Of a stretch of 64,000 nucleotides of DNA, positions 1 to 11,755 are shown one piece after another. The stretch covers positions 46,303,447 through 46,367,446 of the forward strand of contig CM047806.1 in NCBI GenBank assembly GCA_026214975.1. Reading direction: 5' to 3'. The stretch's first letter is position 1. Each line of letters begins with the position of its first letter. The notes below the pieces were generated by a model, which worked only from the letters and a program-made list of their open reading frames with translations, was not told where the DNA came from and searched no databases. Made by a program: the position numbers and the translations under genes. Source of the stretch: Gentiana macrophylla. Lineage: Eukaryota; Streptophyta; Magnoliopsida; Gentianales; Gentianaceae.

Positions 1-1439
1 GTAAAATTCATAAGCTAGTTAGCATCGAACATACAAATTGGATTTCTCATTGTGTATAATAAATAAAAAAATTTGTTTACCTCATGATGTTTTGTTTCCC
101 GTGTTGTAGCAACATGATTCTCTGGCGACTCTTTGAAATGGAGGTGGCAAGGTGAAAGCAGGAGTACAAAGATCCATTCGGATGATTCGACAATTGAAGA
201 AGATGAATCAAAATTTACATCATTTTTGTGTTTGAAATATTGGAAGAAAATCGGTGGAAGTCTTGTGGATGATGGATTTACATATGGCGACTTTTATTTA
301 TGGATTGATTCTATATTTCCTTGTATTGTTCTTGGTGTTCTTTTTATTACACATTTTGCCTCTGAGGCCTATCAAGCGTCACGATAAATTTTGGTTTTTC
401 CGATTGTAAAAGTTAAAGGTATATGATGATTAAGGTTAAAGTGTATCTCGGGACTCGGAGTAGCTCAACGGCTATATGATGATTCTACGGTTACATGGCG
501 TTCGAGAGACGCGAAATTTTTTGGTTCAATCAATGGTCGGTTGAGTTGGACCATTATACAATGAGATAGCGATCCTTAAATCGACACTCCATAAAAGGCG
601 GGCGTATGGCGGTTCATTCTCATTTCTCAAGGCAAAAGCGCTATTGCATGGCTTAGTTCTTCTTTGCCGAACAACATACCAAAATTGCTCGTGCCTTTTT
701 ACTTAACTGTTAAAAATATTGGATATTTGTTTAAAAATCTTGATTTTGAGACTTACAAATTTGATCTTTTAATCATGGATATTTTGGATGGTTTAAAGTT
801 TGAAATAGAAATTAATCTCGTTTAATCAACGGCGTATGTTGCATTAGCGATCGATAAATTACAGTAAGCCCTGGACTTGTTCTTGGTTAAACTTAGTACA
901 GGGAGTTGTCTAGCAAGATCGTCTAATAATTTATAGAATATCAATATTCCCGTGTAGTTATTAGTGATTCTTTAATTAGAGGCTTTTCATTTCATTTACG
1001 TATCATCTTGGTGATATCACTGCAAAGCTCAAAGAATTGCACAAGTTACAAGTTATTCAAGCGAGGAAAGTAATCGACACTTTCGATAGAAAAATGTTGT
1101 TGATGTCACTTCATAAAATGTTGTTGTTATTGGGTGTCACTTCAGCAAGATGTTGGTGTCATTGAGTGTCAACTGCATAATGTGTCATTTCATAAAAATG
1201 AGATATCACAATAAGGAGGATGAAAAAATATAAATTAGGGTGAAAAAATTATGTTGATAAATAGTTTTATATCAAAAGATATAACCGTTTGAAGTCGATT
1301 TTATGAAATTAAGTCGGAAAAATATCAAATGTCATCAGCGGTGTTGCTTAAATTGAGGTGTCGCATCATCAGCGGTGGCGCGTCATCAAATATCCACTAC
1401 ATCACGGTGGTCAATGCATGGTGGAGATTTTGCATACGT
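1..1439. other. Unassigned decayed sequence left of copia element C0
   Basis: I recognise no gene or conserved domain here. Short open frames, such as one of 84 codons at 133-387, carry no motif I can name. Between about 1085 and 1205 a phrase resembling tgtcacttcataaaatg recurs in degenerate form with short spacers, which looks like a decayed local repeat. The part from about 430 onward may be the gag end of the copia remnant that follows, because it lies on the same strand upstream of an integrase trace, but I could not match a gag motif. The start of the window cuts whatever element lies to the left. Confidence 0.35.
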
Positions 1440-3202
1440 TAGGATGGTGATTGATCATGAAATATATTAATACAATGAGTGAAGGTTGGTTATAAGATTA
1501 CGAAGATCGGATAATGGCGGTTATCTTTATCGCACCCTTACGAAAGAATGTTTAAATAACAACCTTGGACCTTTTAAGTAAAGTTGCTCAAGGAGTTACT
1601 ATACGATTTAATCGGACCACATCCAACATTGGTTGTTGGGGATTCACAACCCGATAAATACTCTTGAACCAAATCGAATGTCAATCCACCCAAATGCGGT
1701 GGGAGTATGGTTTATCCATCGACTTCGATGTGATTATCTGAACTTCTGATCATTTGGGGTTAAATGATATGGTTTTGGAAAGGCTGTATAGGATTATGGT
1801 AAAGGAGGTTGGTTCAAAGCCATAAACACATAAATGGTGTTTTGGTACTCGATTCTGTTAAAAATCTTATTTAACCACACAGTGTCTCCCGAGGCCAGTG
1901 GGAAGTAATTGGATCTACGTGATGAGAATGAATGGAAAGTTTATCTTTCAAGGCAAAACTAAGTGGTCTAGGGTAATTCCACAGAAGTAGAGAGTTAACC
2001 GAGGGTGATGCCTTGAAACTCTCTACGCCATTCGGCCTTGCTTGACTTGAAAAGCGAAAGTTCAATAGGGGTGATTCCACTGAATATTTCTTGCCAAACA
2101 ACAGTTAGATCTCATTCGGAACAAAGGTTTTAACTTAAAGCCAATGGCGGATTATTTGCCTATGCTTATATCCATTGGGGGTTAAAGCAAACCTACAAGT
2201 CATTACAAGTCACGTGTTTTAAATGTGTGGGCTTGACTAGAATATTGATGAGTCTTTTGAAGACCGGAAGAATCAATATTGGTTAAAGTAGTAAGCGTTA
2301 GTGTAAATAAAGATAACAACTTTGCATGATTGGAAACAACATGGGTGTGTGTTATGCAAAGTCAGCCCGACAAGCCAAAGTTTCTCTGAATTAGAGAAGT
2401 GGACTATATTCTTAGAAATCGATTCGATTGAATTCATGAGAACAAGTTGTTGGTCGTATCCCGTTCATCTTATTGTTAAGATGGTGATGCATTTTCGAAT
2501 GCTTGATTCAGCGAGAGGTTTCTACCCAACCCTCACGGAATATTTCTTTCAAATCTTGGTTATAGAGGAAATGAGATAAGTTCTCTTTTGGATAGAAAGT
2601 CAAGTTATTGAAAGTCAATAACGATCGAGTCTCGGTTTTGAGCAATGGGCGTAGCATAGTGCATCCTCAAGTACGCTTGGAGAATGAGGACTAATATCGT
2701 CTATATTCGGTGCATACACGAGTATTGTTGACTACACTAATTCGACTTCTTTGTCGGATTAAGGATGATCGTTAGTCGATCTCGGGCTCGATGTTTACTC
2801 ATTGTGATGGAGCTCTGATCTGGAGCCATCAGCCTTTGCCAATTTGACTTTGTTAGTGAATGCATAGCACTTTGGATCGACTAAAAAAGCGGTGTGGCTT
2901 GAGAAGTTCTTTGTTGGATCGGAAGTGATTCTAGGTCTCGTAAGTCGATATCACTTTCTTTGTGAAAGCAGTGGAGAGGTAGCTTATGCAAAGGATCTTC
3001 CACAATCACAAGATATCAAAAGCATATTGAGAGAAGTACCACTGATCAGACAGACCGTGCGAGAGGCGACGTTTGGTCTAAAAGATCGCCTTGAGCCGAC
3101 AACCTGTTTGATCGATTTACCAAGTCGTGTGGCATCTAATGTCATTTGATAAAGCGCTTAGCGGAGTATAAAATTGAGAGATATGTCTCATCTGCTTTTC
3201 GA
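1440..3202 (+). pseudogene. Copia element C0: decayed integrase to RNase H remnant
   Basis: Remains of a Ty1/copia polyprotein in several frames. At 1501-1520 the codons read RRSDNGG, which fits the second catalytic Asp region of a copia integrase. From about 2740 to 3150 the RNase H domain can be followed: a THCDGA-like stretch near 2793-2815, then VWLEKFFVG (2892 onward), a CESSG segment in place of the usual CDNxG, and a stretch matching the conserved KSxHI...YHLIR region, here KSILREVPLIR. Stops and frame changes are frequent, and the reverse transcriptase between about 1760 and 2640 is not recognisable. The remnant points directly into a polypurine tract and an LTR downstream, which fixes its strand. 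It is a dead element, not a host gene. Confidence 0.65.
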
Positions 3203-3352
3203 GCAAGTGGGAGAATGTTGTGGATAGATAAAATAAGGGTGTGGTGCTCTAAAAACAATCATTTAACTTGTCTTTCGGGCAAGTGGGAGATTGTTAGATA
3301 TAGTGTGCCCGAAAGGCAATTTTTCCTTGTCTATCACGGGCAAGTGGGAGAT
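3203..3352 (+). repeat. Triplicated polypurine tract / LTR-start junction of C0
   Basis: The phrase gcaagtgggaga followed by (a/t)tgtt occurs three times, at 3203, 3279 and 3340. The first two copies are followed by 60-75 bp that resemble the first bases of the LTR beginning at 3353; the second copy continues into a cccgaaaggcaat phrase like ccgaaagacaat in the LTR. This is a tandem duplication of the polypurine tract plus the adjoining LTR start, so there are three candidate plus-strand priming sites. Only the last leads into the full LTR. Confidence 0.7.
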
Positions 3353-5008
3353 TGTTGAAAGTAGCGCCGAAAGACAATTTACGTAATTGTTTTATAATTA
3401 ATAAATGACATATTTATTAACTTCTTATTATTTGCTTGGTGCTTATATTTAATACCTATCTTTGAAAACCCCAGAGTCGTATCATATGTAGCCATATAAC
3501 TTAGTGTGTGTCACCACATGAGGATTAAGTTTATGGTGATACACTTGAATTGTTAGTCCGTGGTGAACTTAATCAAAGTAAGGGGCCAATTGATTAAACC
3601 ACCATTAATGCATCGAGAACAACTTTGGTGTGACCGTCTTATCGGACCGTCGACATTGGTTGTCTAAGTGGGGCATTTATATATGATGTAGTCATATAGA
3701 AATTTGGACCGATTTAATTTGTATTTCTCGTATAATTCCGTGATTGAGAAATCTTATTACATCACAAGATGATCATATATGGATTAACCTTAATCACGAA
3801 GTGATTCTGAGACTCACCTTTGTTTCAAGATAGGGTTTAATGTGATCGTTAAGGATCGTTAAGAGGCACATCCGAATCACTTTCACGTTAGCACTATTAC
3901 GGAATGAGTGAAAGTGTGTGTCTCACGAGATATGTGATCCATTCCTTCTGCGGGAAGTAAAAGACAATCACCTTATTTGTTAATCCTACAAGCGATCGAT
4001 CCGGGAGTTCGTATTGGTTATGAACTAATTGATCATTAGTGGGTTAATGGTAAATAAAGATAAGATGTAATGAAGAAGGTTTACGAAATATTCCCGGCCG
4101 TTACGGATAGTCTATGAAGAGTTGATCTGCATGTAATGATTATATCAATGGACACTTATCGACTTCGACTCGGCGTTTTGAGAATAAGTTATATCGATAA
4201 TTGATAGAGTTCGATTTGGTTTATGGTGGCGTAATTCTAGAATTAATAAGTTGAGTAGAAATATTACATTCGATGAATATTTTATTCAATTTATTGTAGC
4301 TATTAGTTATTGGTCCATGGTCCCGGGTTGGCTCACAAAAGGCAGTGTTTTTTCGTTTTATGGAACTAGAGAATAAATTAAATAGTTGAGTCGATTTAAT
4401 GAATATACAATATTATTTATTTGGTAAATAATATGTAAAATAGAAAAGACATTTTCTATTAAATTAATGATAAAAGTGGCGCCCACAATTGTGGATAAAT
4501 TAGGAAATTTTTTCTAGATTATGTCACTTGTGTAATTAGTTAATTATATATTTGTTAGATAATTAATGGAAAAGAGATAAAAGATTGATTTTTAGGAATT
4601 ATTTCTTATCTTATGGCAAATATTTTTCATTATAGGAATAGGTAATTGTATTGTGAAAATGATAACTCTCTTTCTTTCTTAGTTATTTTCCTATATAAAA
4701 ACAGATTCCTCGACACATTGACACATAATTATTTGCACCACTTTACTTGAAAAGAAGAAAAATTAGTTTCTTCTTACAGTCATTAAGAAAAAAACCTTGG
4801 GTTTTCTTGAGAGGAGGTTCTACGGCGAGATCGGCGTCCACTTAGTCGTCGCTAGGAGATACAATCCGGAAAGCTGTGGCTTCTCCCCTCTCTGTCGATT
4901 TACTATTCCTCTTCAGTTAGGTAAATCTTCAACCTTCTCATAGTTAGATTAATTGTTTATGTGAATCAAATTGTTGTATAATCGCATGCGAATTTTTTTC
5001 GTAACTTC
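3353..5008 (+). repeat. 3' LTR of copia element C0 (about 1.65 kb)
   Basis: The LTR starts with TGTTGAAAG straight after the polypurine tract and is taken to end at the cgtaacttca near 5008; the end is a judgement because no second LTR is available in the window. A TATA box lies at 4692-4700. A second, diverged copy of its first half lies at 46003-47283, which confirms that this is repeat sequence and allowed the TRIM empty site there to be read. No coding potential was seen. Confidence 0.65.
4692..4700 (+). promoter_or_regulatory. TATA box of the C0 LTR
   Basis: The sequence ctatataaaa sits about 1.34 kb into the LTR, followed by a leader that runs to the LTR end. This is where the U3/R boundary of an LTR promoter is expected. 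Transcription would start roughly 30 bp downstream; this is inferred from spacing only. Confidence 0.5.
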
Positions 5009-5649
5009 ATTTGTGCATGATCGGCGTCTCGATCGGTCTTGTGAATCGAATCGACGATCAATTATGGATCGGATCGGTCAGGTTTACGTATATCAATGAT
5101 AAGGTTGTTGAAGTCCATTGGGTGGGTAATGATATTGGGGTTCAACTTTTGGAGTTGGTGGCTTGTGGTAGGTTGGGGTGGATAGCTTGTAAGTGGAGGG
5201 TAAAACCGTAAAAGGTTTGTTGTGGTGGATAAGTTACCGTGGGAGGGTAGCTTTCCGATGGAGGTGGGTAGAAAACATTATCTTGAGATGGATACACCTC
5301 AATCACGTGAGGTAGATACACGGTGGTATATCACTACAATAGTAACATGTATGGGTCCACCGTCATGCTCATGCAGAGACTAAAGTGTGAAGGTAGCTCT
5401 GATGAACTTAAGGTGGAGTGTCGATCTTGTGATGCCGCTTGGGTTCAAATTCTTGCTGCGCCTCACAAAACGGTATCGGACTATCGGCTCTTTGATGCAC
5501 TCCGAAACTTTACTGCTCCAGAAGCGCCTCTGCGGGTTACTACCATTCTAAAGATCAGGAAGATCATAATGTTACTAAGTGGTCTAAAGAAATCTTATCT
5601 TAAAGGAAAAAAAGCTGGAACATCAAGGCGATTTGCTCACGATACCAAT
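5009..5649. other. Unassigned segment between C0 LTR and solo LTR S1
   Basis: This GC-richer stretch of about 640 bp has open frames at 5011-5211 (66 codons) and 5323-5709 (128 codons). The longer one continues 60 bp into the adjoining LTR at 5650, so its stop is supplied by the transposon. It has no signal peptide or motif I recognise. It could be a fragment of the sequence into which S1 inserted, possibly an older element or a gene exon, but nothing supports a function. Confidence 0.3.
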
Positions 5650-7977
5650 TGTAACACCCGTTCTTGGATACGAGTCACTTATCCGGAAAATAACGTTAAG
5701 CGCGTATAATATTAAATAAATCAATATTATCGTAAGCCTCTATGCCGTCGTATCAAGTTTAGAAAAGCGGAAGCTAAATGACTTGGGTGAAATCGTAAAT
5801 GATACGAATAGATTACAAACCATACTAAAGGTAGAAAGTTATCTTACAACAGCGAAGTCCAAAGCTTACAAAGTCGATGTCTTAAAACCAAAAAAACAAA
5901 CTTGTCTTACAAATAGTTCCAAATAAAAGTACAACATTGTCTTGAAAGAAAAGATACATAGTCATGAGTTCAACATAAATAATAGAAGAGAGTGAAAGCA
6001 ATAAGTAGAGCATCATCAAGCGTCGTCCTCGAATTCTTGTTCATCATGTTCATCTTCTCACCCTCAAAGCACAAAACAAAACATGCTATTGAGGTAAGTA
6101 CAAAGGTACTTAGTAAAGAGATAGAAGTTATGGACTATTTTAGTTACTACAACGAGTCCATATTATTATTAACTTATGTTTACGGGACCGACTAAAACTC
6201 TGAGGGTTCACTTCATGCTCATCAACATGTATGTGGAATACTACTTGTTTCTAGATTATATTATCTTTGTTACATCGATATTCAGGGAAATGCATGATGC
6301 TACTCACCACGAAGTATCTGGGTGCAACTTATTTGTGGATCACACCAATAGCCACGGGCTAGGCCAGATATAGTGTACGTTCGGCGAAGTCCTCCGTGCT
6401 TGGGGTCTTAGTAACCTCTGGTTTATTCACTTGCAAGTCCTCTACTCTTGGTGCGCTCAAAGGGCGGCATCGTTATTCACTTTATCCGACCCACGAAGAA
6501 TAACATGATGTTTAGTCTTTTAACTACTCAATCGTATGTTATTTGTTGTTAACTAGTAACCAAAGTGTTTTCAAAGGCGGGCTCACTTACCATTTCTACT
6601 CCCTCACCTGAGACCACTTTAGACAAGGACAAGGCCTATACATTACATAGACATTGATGAATACTAATTCATCAAAGCACATACCAATCATGCTCTTCCG
6701 GCCGACCCCAAACATCAACTCTTGGGAAGAATCCATTCGGTGCCAGAACTAAATGCATCAGAAGCTTAATCGTGGCTTGTTCATGTTCATTTAATGTTAT
6801 TAAATCAAAAAACAACATTCAAAACTAGATTCCGGGGCTCAAAACACTCCACATAGCAAAAACAATAGGTTTGGCGCAGCGCTTCTTTGCTCTCTGCGCT
6901 CGCTAAAACTTAACAACAAATTAGACAGCTTTCTGGTTTGGTTTTAGCGTGTGATAAGCCCGATCAAGCGGCTGAAATGCATTTATAACAACACTGTTTT
7001 ACCTTACGATTTGGCCTGCTTCAAATCCTCACGGTCTTGGCGCTAAAAGCGACTCACGAAAATTTATGCTCTTTCTAGTTTCATTTTTGCGCGCCAAAAC
7101 CCTAAATTGCCCTAAAACTCATCTTTCTCTGCACTTTACAGTTCCAACTCGAATCCAACCAATTTGTGAACAAAATAAGCATACAAATAGCGACAAAACA
7201 TACTCAAATGTCCCATATTGTACCGAACATCAAAAGTAACATAACACATGAATTCTATCACAAAAAACATACCAAAAACCCAACCTAATCATTATAAAAC
7301 TTAAATCATTCAATATGAAAACCCTCTTACTTGTTCATAGCAAAAACCAAAGCACAACTCCAAGAAATCTACGACCTGAACTTCAAGACCTCAGCCAAAA
7401 CATATTTGATCACAATTAAACTTGGATTAATTGGTGATCAAAAGCTTAAACCAATAAAACTATGAATTAAACCTTTTTAACACACAAAACTTGATCAAGA
7501 ACCAAAACTAGGGCTTTTTATTACCTTTTCAAAGTTCCAAATTTTCTGTATCAAAACGATCCTCTTCTCCCGTTGATTCCGTTTCTCTATTTGTTTCTGA
7601 AATCCGTTGAATATCTTATTTGGAAGAACTCTCTCTTGCTCTTTCTTTTGCTCTCAAAGGAAAACCGAAGATCGTGAAAAGCCAGAAATCCTCTTTGACA
7701 AAACTCTTAAGAATATGGGAAGTTAAATTTTCTAAAATAACTCCCACCATTAATTTTATAATTTATCCATTAATCACAATTACTCCCGTAAATTCTATTT
7801 AATATATATACAATATATATAGGTTTTTGCCGAGAAGGGCGGGTTAATTTATTTATCGGGATCAAGAAAGGCGATTATTAATTAGGACAAAACTTGCGTA
7901 TACTTACCAATATACCATTTTTCTAATTCTTTTATCAATCAACGATCCATTGATTTTAGCATTTAGGAGTTCTGACA
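5650..7977 (-). repeat. Solo gypsy LTR S1 (Tekay/Del-like), minus strand
   Basis: The plus strand begins TGTAACACCCGTTC and ends gttctgaca, so on the minus strand this is a TGTCAGAAC...GGGTGTTACA LTR of about 2.3 kb. Its first 110 bp align with the reverse complement of the E1 LTR end, sharing the TTATCCGGAAAA and GTCGTATCA phrases. A second match at 6640-6700 (around attgatgaatactaattca) corresponds to the region near 12870-12900 and 20010 of E1. It is a diverged relative of the E1 family. No internal region or partner LTR adjoins it, so it is probably a solo LTR left by recombination. A target duplication was not clear. Confidence 0.7.
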
Positions 7978-9212
7978 ATATCAATCCGCTTGATTCGATT
8001 CTGACATTCAATCTATTGATTCCGGCGATCACAAAAGCTGCAGTTTTGGTGGCGGTGCGAGCAGAAAATTAGCGAGAGGAAGATGAGAGTTTTGCGAGAG
8101 AAGGGGCGACCATTGAAGTCGAGGTGGGCGGAGGGCCTTGCGAGAAAGAGAGAGAGATCTCCGACGAAGAAATATGGTTTGCTTTGCTGATCTCGAGTCA
8201 AAATATTAAACTCCGCCGCCACTTTCGGCCGGCCGAACTCTAACGATTTGATCCGTCCTTCATTTGTTCAAAAATCCGATCAAATCCAATTTCTTTGCTT
8301 CTTTGCTCCCGCTTTTTGTCCAACGAGTCAATTTCCGGCCAAGAAGACTACTTTGGCAAGCTGCTACATGTATATTTATTCTACATCTTATGTGGTGAGA
8401 AAATCCGGCGAGGTGGCAGTGTGCGCGGAAGTTGCAAATGATTCAGCGGAGAAAGAGGGTGACATCGCACCCGTTTTTTTTTTTTTTTTTTTTGAAAAAT
8501 TTTAGGGTTTAGGATTATTACTATTAATTTTGTAGCGTTTCTTGCAACTTTTGATGTACTTTATCTGTTTATGGGTTATTCTTACTTGTTTATTGGCGTA
8601 CTTACATTTCACGGGTTATTCTTTACTTCTTTTTAGGTACATTCTTTCTTACGTTATTGTTTATTATTACTTTTAATTGAATATTCTGACGTTTTATGGT
8701 ACATTCTTCTTGTTTTAACGCATTATTCTTATTTGTTTTCTTGTTGTTATTCTGGCTTTGCTCTAACGTTACAGCGTGTTGATGTGTAAAAAGTATTTTT
8801 CCATTTATTATGAATTTATCGCTTTTAATCAATATATAACGTGAATAACGTCATACTGGATCGATTTATGATTTTTGTCATTACAGCGCTTCGCGATATA
8901 TATTTGAAAAATCTTCTTAATCCATAATTACGATAAATAAAATATTTATTTTTAGTAAAATGTGCCAACGTCTGTCGTTTAAAAATCGGAATTTTATAGT
9001 TGAATGAAAAGCTTGAATTCATATATCCAATAAGATGTTTAGTGAACAAGTTCTTAATGGAAAATGTTCTTAATACGTGCTGTTTTGAAGTAACACAAAA
9101 GAAATCTAGTGAAATATTATTCTCAATGAATAATGATTGCTGTGCTGCTGAATTGTGATTAAGACCTGAGGCATATGAAAATATATAATCAACCAATAAT
9201 TTAAACCGACAA

Positions 9213-9223
9213 AATAGACATTT

Positions 9224-9258
<35 letters not shown>

Positions 9259-9276
9259 AGGAATAGACATTTAGTT
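9213..9276 (-). mobile_element. Poly(A)-only retroposon scar with 15 bp target duplication
   Basis: The 15 bp aatagacatttagtt occurs at 9213-9227 and again at 9262-9276. Between the copies there is a run of about 30 T followed by gagg. Read on the minus strand this is four bases plus a poly(A) tract flanked by a target-site duplication. That is what an extremely 5'-truncated LINE or SINE insertion made by target-primed reverse transcription would leave. The direct repeats and the tract are visible; the mechanism is inferred. Confidence 0.6.
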
Positions 9277-10869
9277 GATTAGTTCATTCCCAAGGGCTAT
9301 AATGTAGTTCTGTTAATCAAGGCTCCCACATTCTATCTAGAAGTGGTCCCATATGTAGGATGAAAATTCTCCATCACGGATGCTATGAGATTCCTAAAAG
9401 TTTAGCCACATATACATCTCACATGTTACTACTCTTGTTTGTTTCCTGTTTTTGTTTTGTTTTGTTTTGTTTTTTAATTTTTTTTAAACGTTTTAAACTA
9501 TATATGTCGTAACTTATAAGGTGTTTCATCACACATATTGTATCACTCGGTTGAAGTATGTGAGACAATTTTCATTGTATGATTGTTACATAGACCTACC
9601 GATATGAATGTTAACGATATTGGTATAACCCGATCATCTGCGTGATCTGAGATAAGCTTAATATGCAATCTACTAGCTCAATCCAGAATCGGCCTCGAGC
9701 ATGTGTTGCTCCAAGCAAGTTGGTCTTCTCTGGTGCACATCGCTCACAATAGTTAGGCGTAATGCGGTAGGTAAATGCATCAATGATGGTTGGAGTCGAT
9801 CACGAAGTACATGCCGGATCATCTGGTAAGGCGTGAGTACGTATTAGCTCGATGTCAAACTCACAACTTCGGAATAAGTCGTCATCGACCTCAAAACAAG
9901 CTGTTATAGAGTCAACTGACATTTAACGCGATTTATATGATTTCATGGTTTCACGTATCTTGAGCTTGATTATACCATGATTTGCCCCATGCGCGCGTCC
10001 ATATCATAAAACCACGAATAAGCGGCATAACAATCAACTTCCACTGAGGGAATCACTATAATAGGATCATCATCTTCATAACTTAAAAGCTACGTTATTA
10101 GTTTGATCACAAAATGTTAGAGATGCGTGGTAGTTAATCACAATTGGCTCAACTATAAATAATTAACAAATTCACCACTTAAGTGATAGGGTTATCTTCA
10201 AGAAATCAATTACCGAATTAAAATCCAATCTCATCTGTTTTCTAGTATCGTCATTATTAGCATAAACATCAAGGGCGATTATTTAATCATGCATATGCTA
10301 ATTAATTAGAACAATTGGTATATACTATCAGTGGTTTTATGGTGGTCAAGGCCAGCAGTATCATCTTTGTCATGCCAATGAAATGTCTTATAAGAAGGGT
10401 AAAAGCATAAATACATGGGATTTATATTTTACAGGTGGCGCTTGTGTTTATTTGTTGTTTTTATTGATGCATGATCGTGAAGTAAATCGTTGAGTGCAGG
10501 GCCAATAATAAAATTTCCGATATACTATATCTGGCTATGAGCAGGTGTGGACCAGGAATTTTTTTGATGAAGTAGATTGAAAAAAAGTTAAATTCAAAAA
10601 AAAAAAAAGTTAAAAAACACACAGAATTGGGTTTTGAATAAATGACATAAATGTATAGTTATAATAATTAACCAAATTGAACTAAATAGCGATTCATTAA
10701 ATTTGTTTGAAATAATATCATCGTGATCTTTAATTATTAGAGGGTATCTTAGTAGCTTATGAAAAAGTTGAGTGGAAGTCTTGCGCACTCAATACTGTGG
10801 AGTCCGTCCTGCTATGAACGATATAATAGTATGAAACCAACCCGATAATACTCATTTACTAACCTAAAT

Positions 10870-10958
10870 TTGTTGTATTTCATTATTATATGTGGACTAA
10901 GTTTCTTAACTTTCTTGTTGTATTTCATTATTATATGTGGACAAAATTTCTTAACTTT
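10870..10958. repeat. 45 bp tandem duplication
   Basis: Two adjacent copies, at 10870-10913 and 10915-10958, share ttgttgtatttcattatt and continue through atatgtgga to tttcttaacttt. They differ at two or three bases. No gene lies nearby. Confidence 0.85.
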
Positions 10959-11527
10959 AGAAGAAACCAACCAGACTAGCTAGATTTATCTTGATGTATC
11001 CCCTGGATAGAAAAGCGGAATGTGGGGTTTTGAGTGCCGTAAAAAAGTACTTCTTTGGTAGCGGAAAAAGCAATGTCTTATTTTAGAAATTTCAGGAGTC
11101 ACGATTAACGTTCTCATCTCACTGGAAATAGGGAGCGAGAGGCCACTTCCAGGTTAGGGTTTAGCTTAGTTTTTAGATATATCTTGATGCTTCAATAAAG
11201 ATTGATGTCTTGTACTGATTGATTTGAAAGTTAGATCGTAACCTCTTATTAATTTACATTAATTAATAGAAGATAGACCCTACAAAAAAATAAAAATAAT
11301 AATAGAAGATGGAACAAGCTGGTTTATGTTATTCTCAGTATTAAAGACCATTAGGTAGATACGAAAAATGGGCTCCTAAATTTATTGAACTGTTTTTCGT
11401 GCACTTCCATGATAGATAGGATGGGTATACATTGAACTAATCTTTCTAATGAGTGAGAAGATATTATAGGCCGGCTAATTAATTAACCGAAATATCCACG
11501 GCCTCACGGCAGTCACGGGGAGTATTT

Positions 11528-11755
11528 TTTCTTTCTTTCATTTATTTATTTTTTTTTTTTTTTTTAGCAAAGGCGAAAGTTTTATTCTTGTGTGATTTAA
11601 ATAAAAGCCAGCGAAGGCTAGGCTAAAAGCACGGCGCCTCTGTGCATGACTTCTGTGTGCGCAACCTCTGCGCTATTTCTACAAACCGGCCTACCGCCGG
11701 ACAAACGAAACAATACACCAAGGCCAAGTAATAGAGCGGGAAGAGGATCTTTGAG
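11528..11755 (-). mobile_element. Probable LINE 3' end, left part (split by E1)
   Basis: Read on the minus strand this segment ends with ...cgcctttgct followed by about 17 A and an A-rich tail (plus-strand T run 11548-11564). A T/G-rich non-coding stretch precedes it, as in a plant L1 3' untranslated region. It is interrupted at 11756 by element E1 and appears to resume at 21008. The call rests on the poly(A) end and the continuity across E1, not on a protein motif. Confidence 0.4.

Larger units (their letters stand above)
7978..11527. other. AT-rich gene-free interval
   Basis: About 3.5 kb without recognisable coding sequence. 8000-8490 is richer in GC and purine runs and could be degraded genic or leader sequence, but I see no conserved frame. 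From 8500 to 11500 the DNA is AT-rich with short frames typical of noncoding plant DNA. It contains a T tract at 8470-8490, a poly-T insertion with flanking repeats at 9213-9276 and a 45 bp tandem duplication at 10870-10958, each listed separately. Confidence 0.5.

Noticed and set aside
8470..8491. Second retroposon tail (T run)
   Set aside because: No flanking direct repeat was found, so it is only a homopolymer.
8825..9196. 123-codon minus-strand frame in AT-rich DNA
   Set aside because: Composition is low-complexity AT-rich, there is no domain or promoter, and such frames are expected by chance in this context.
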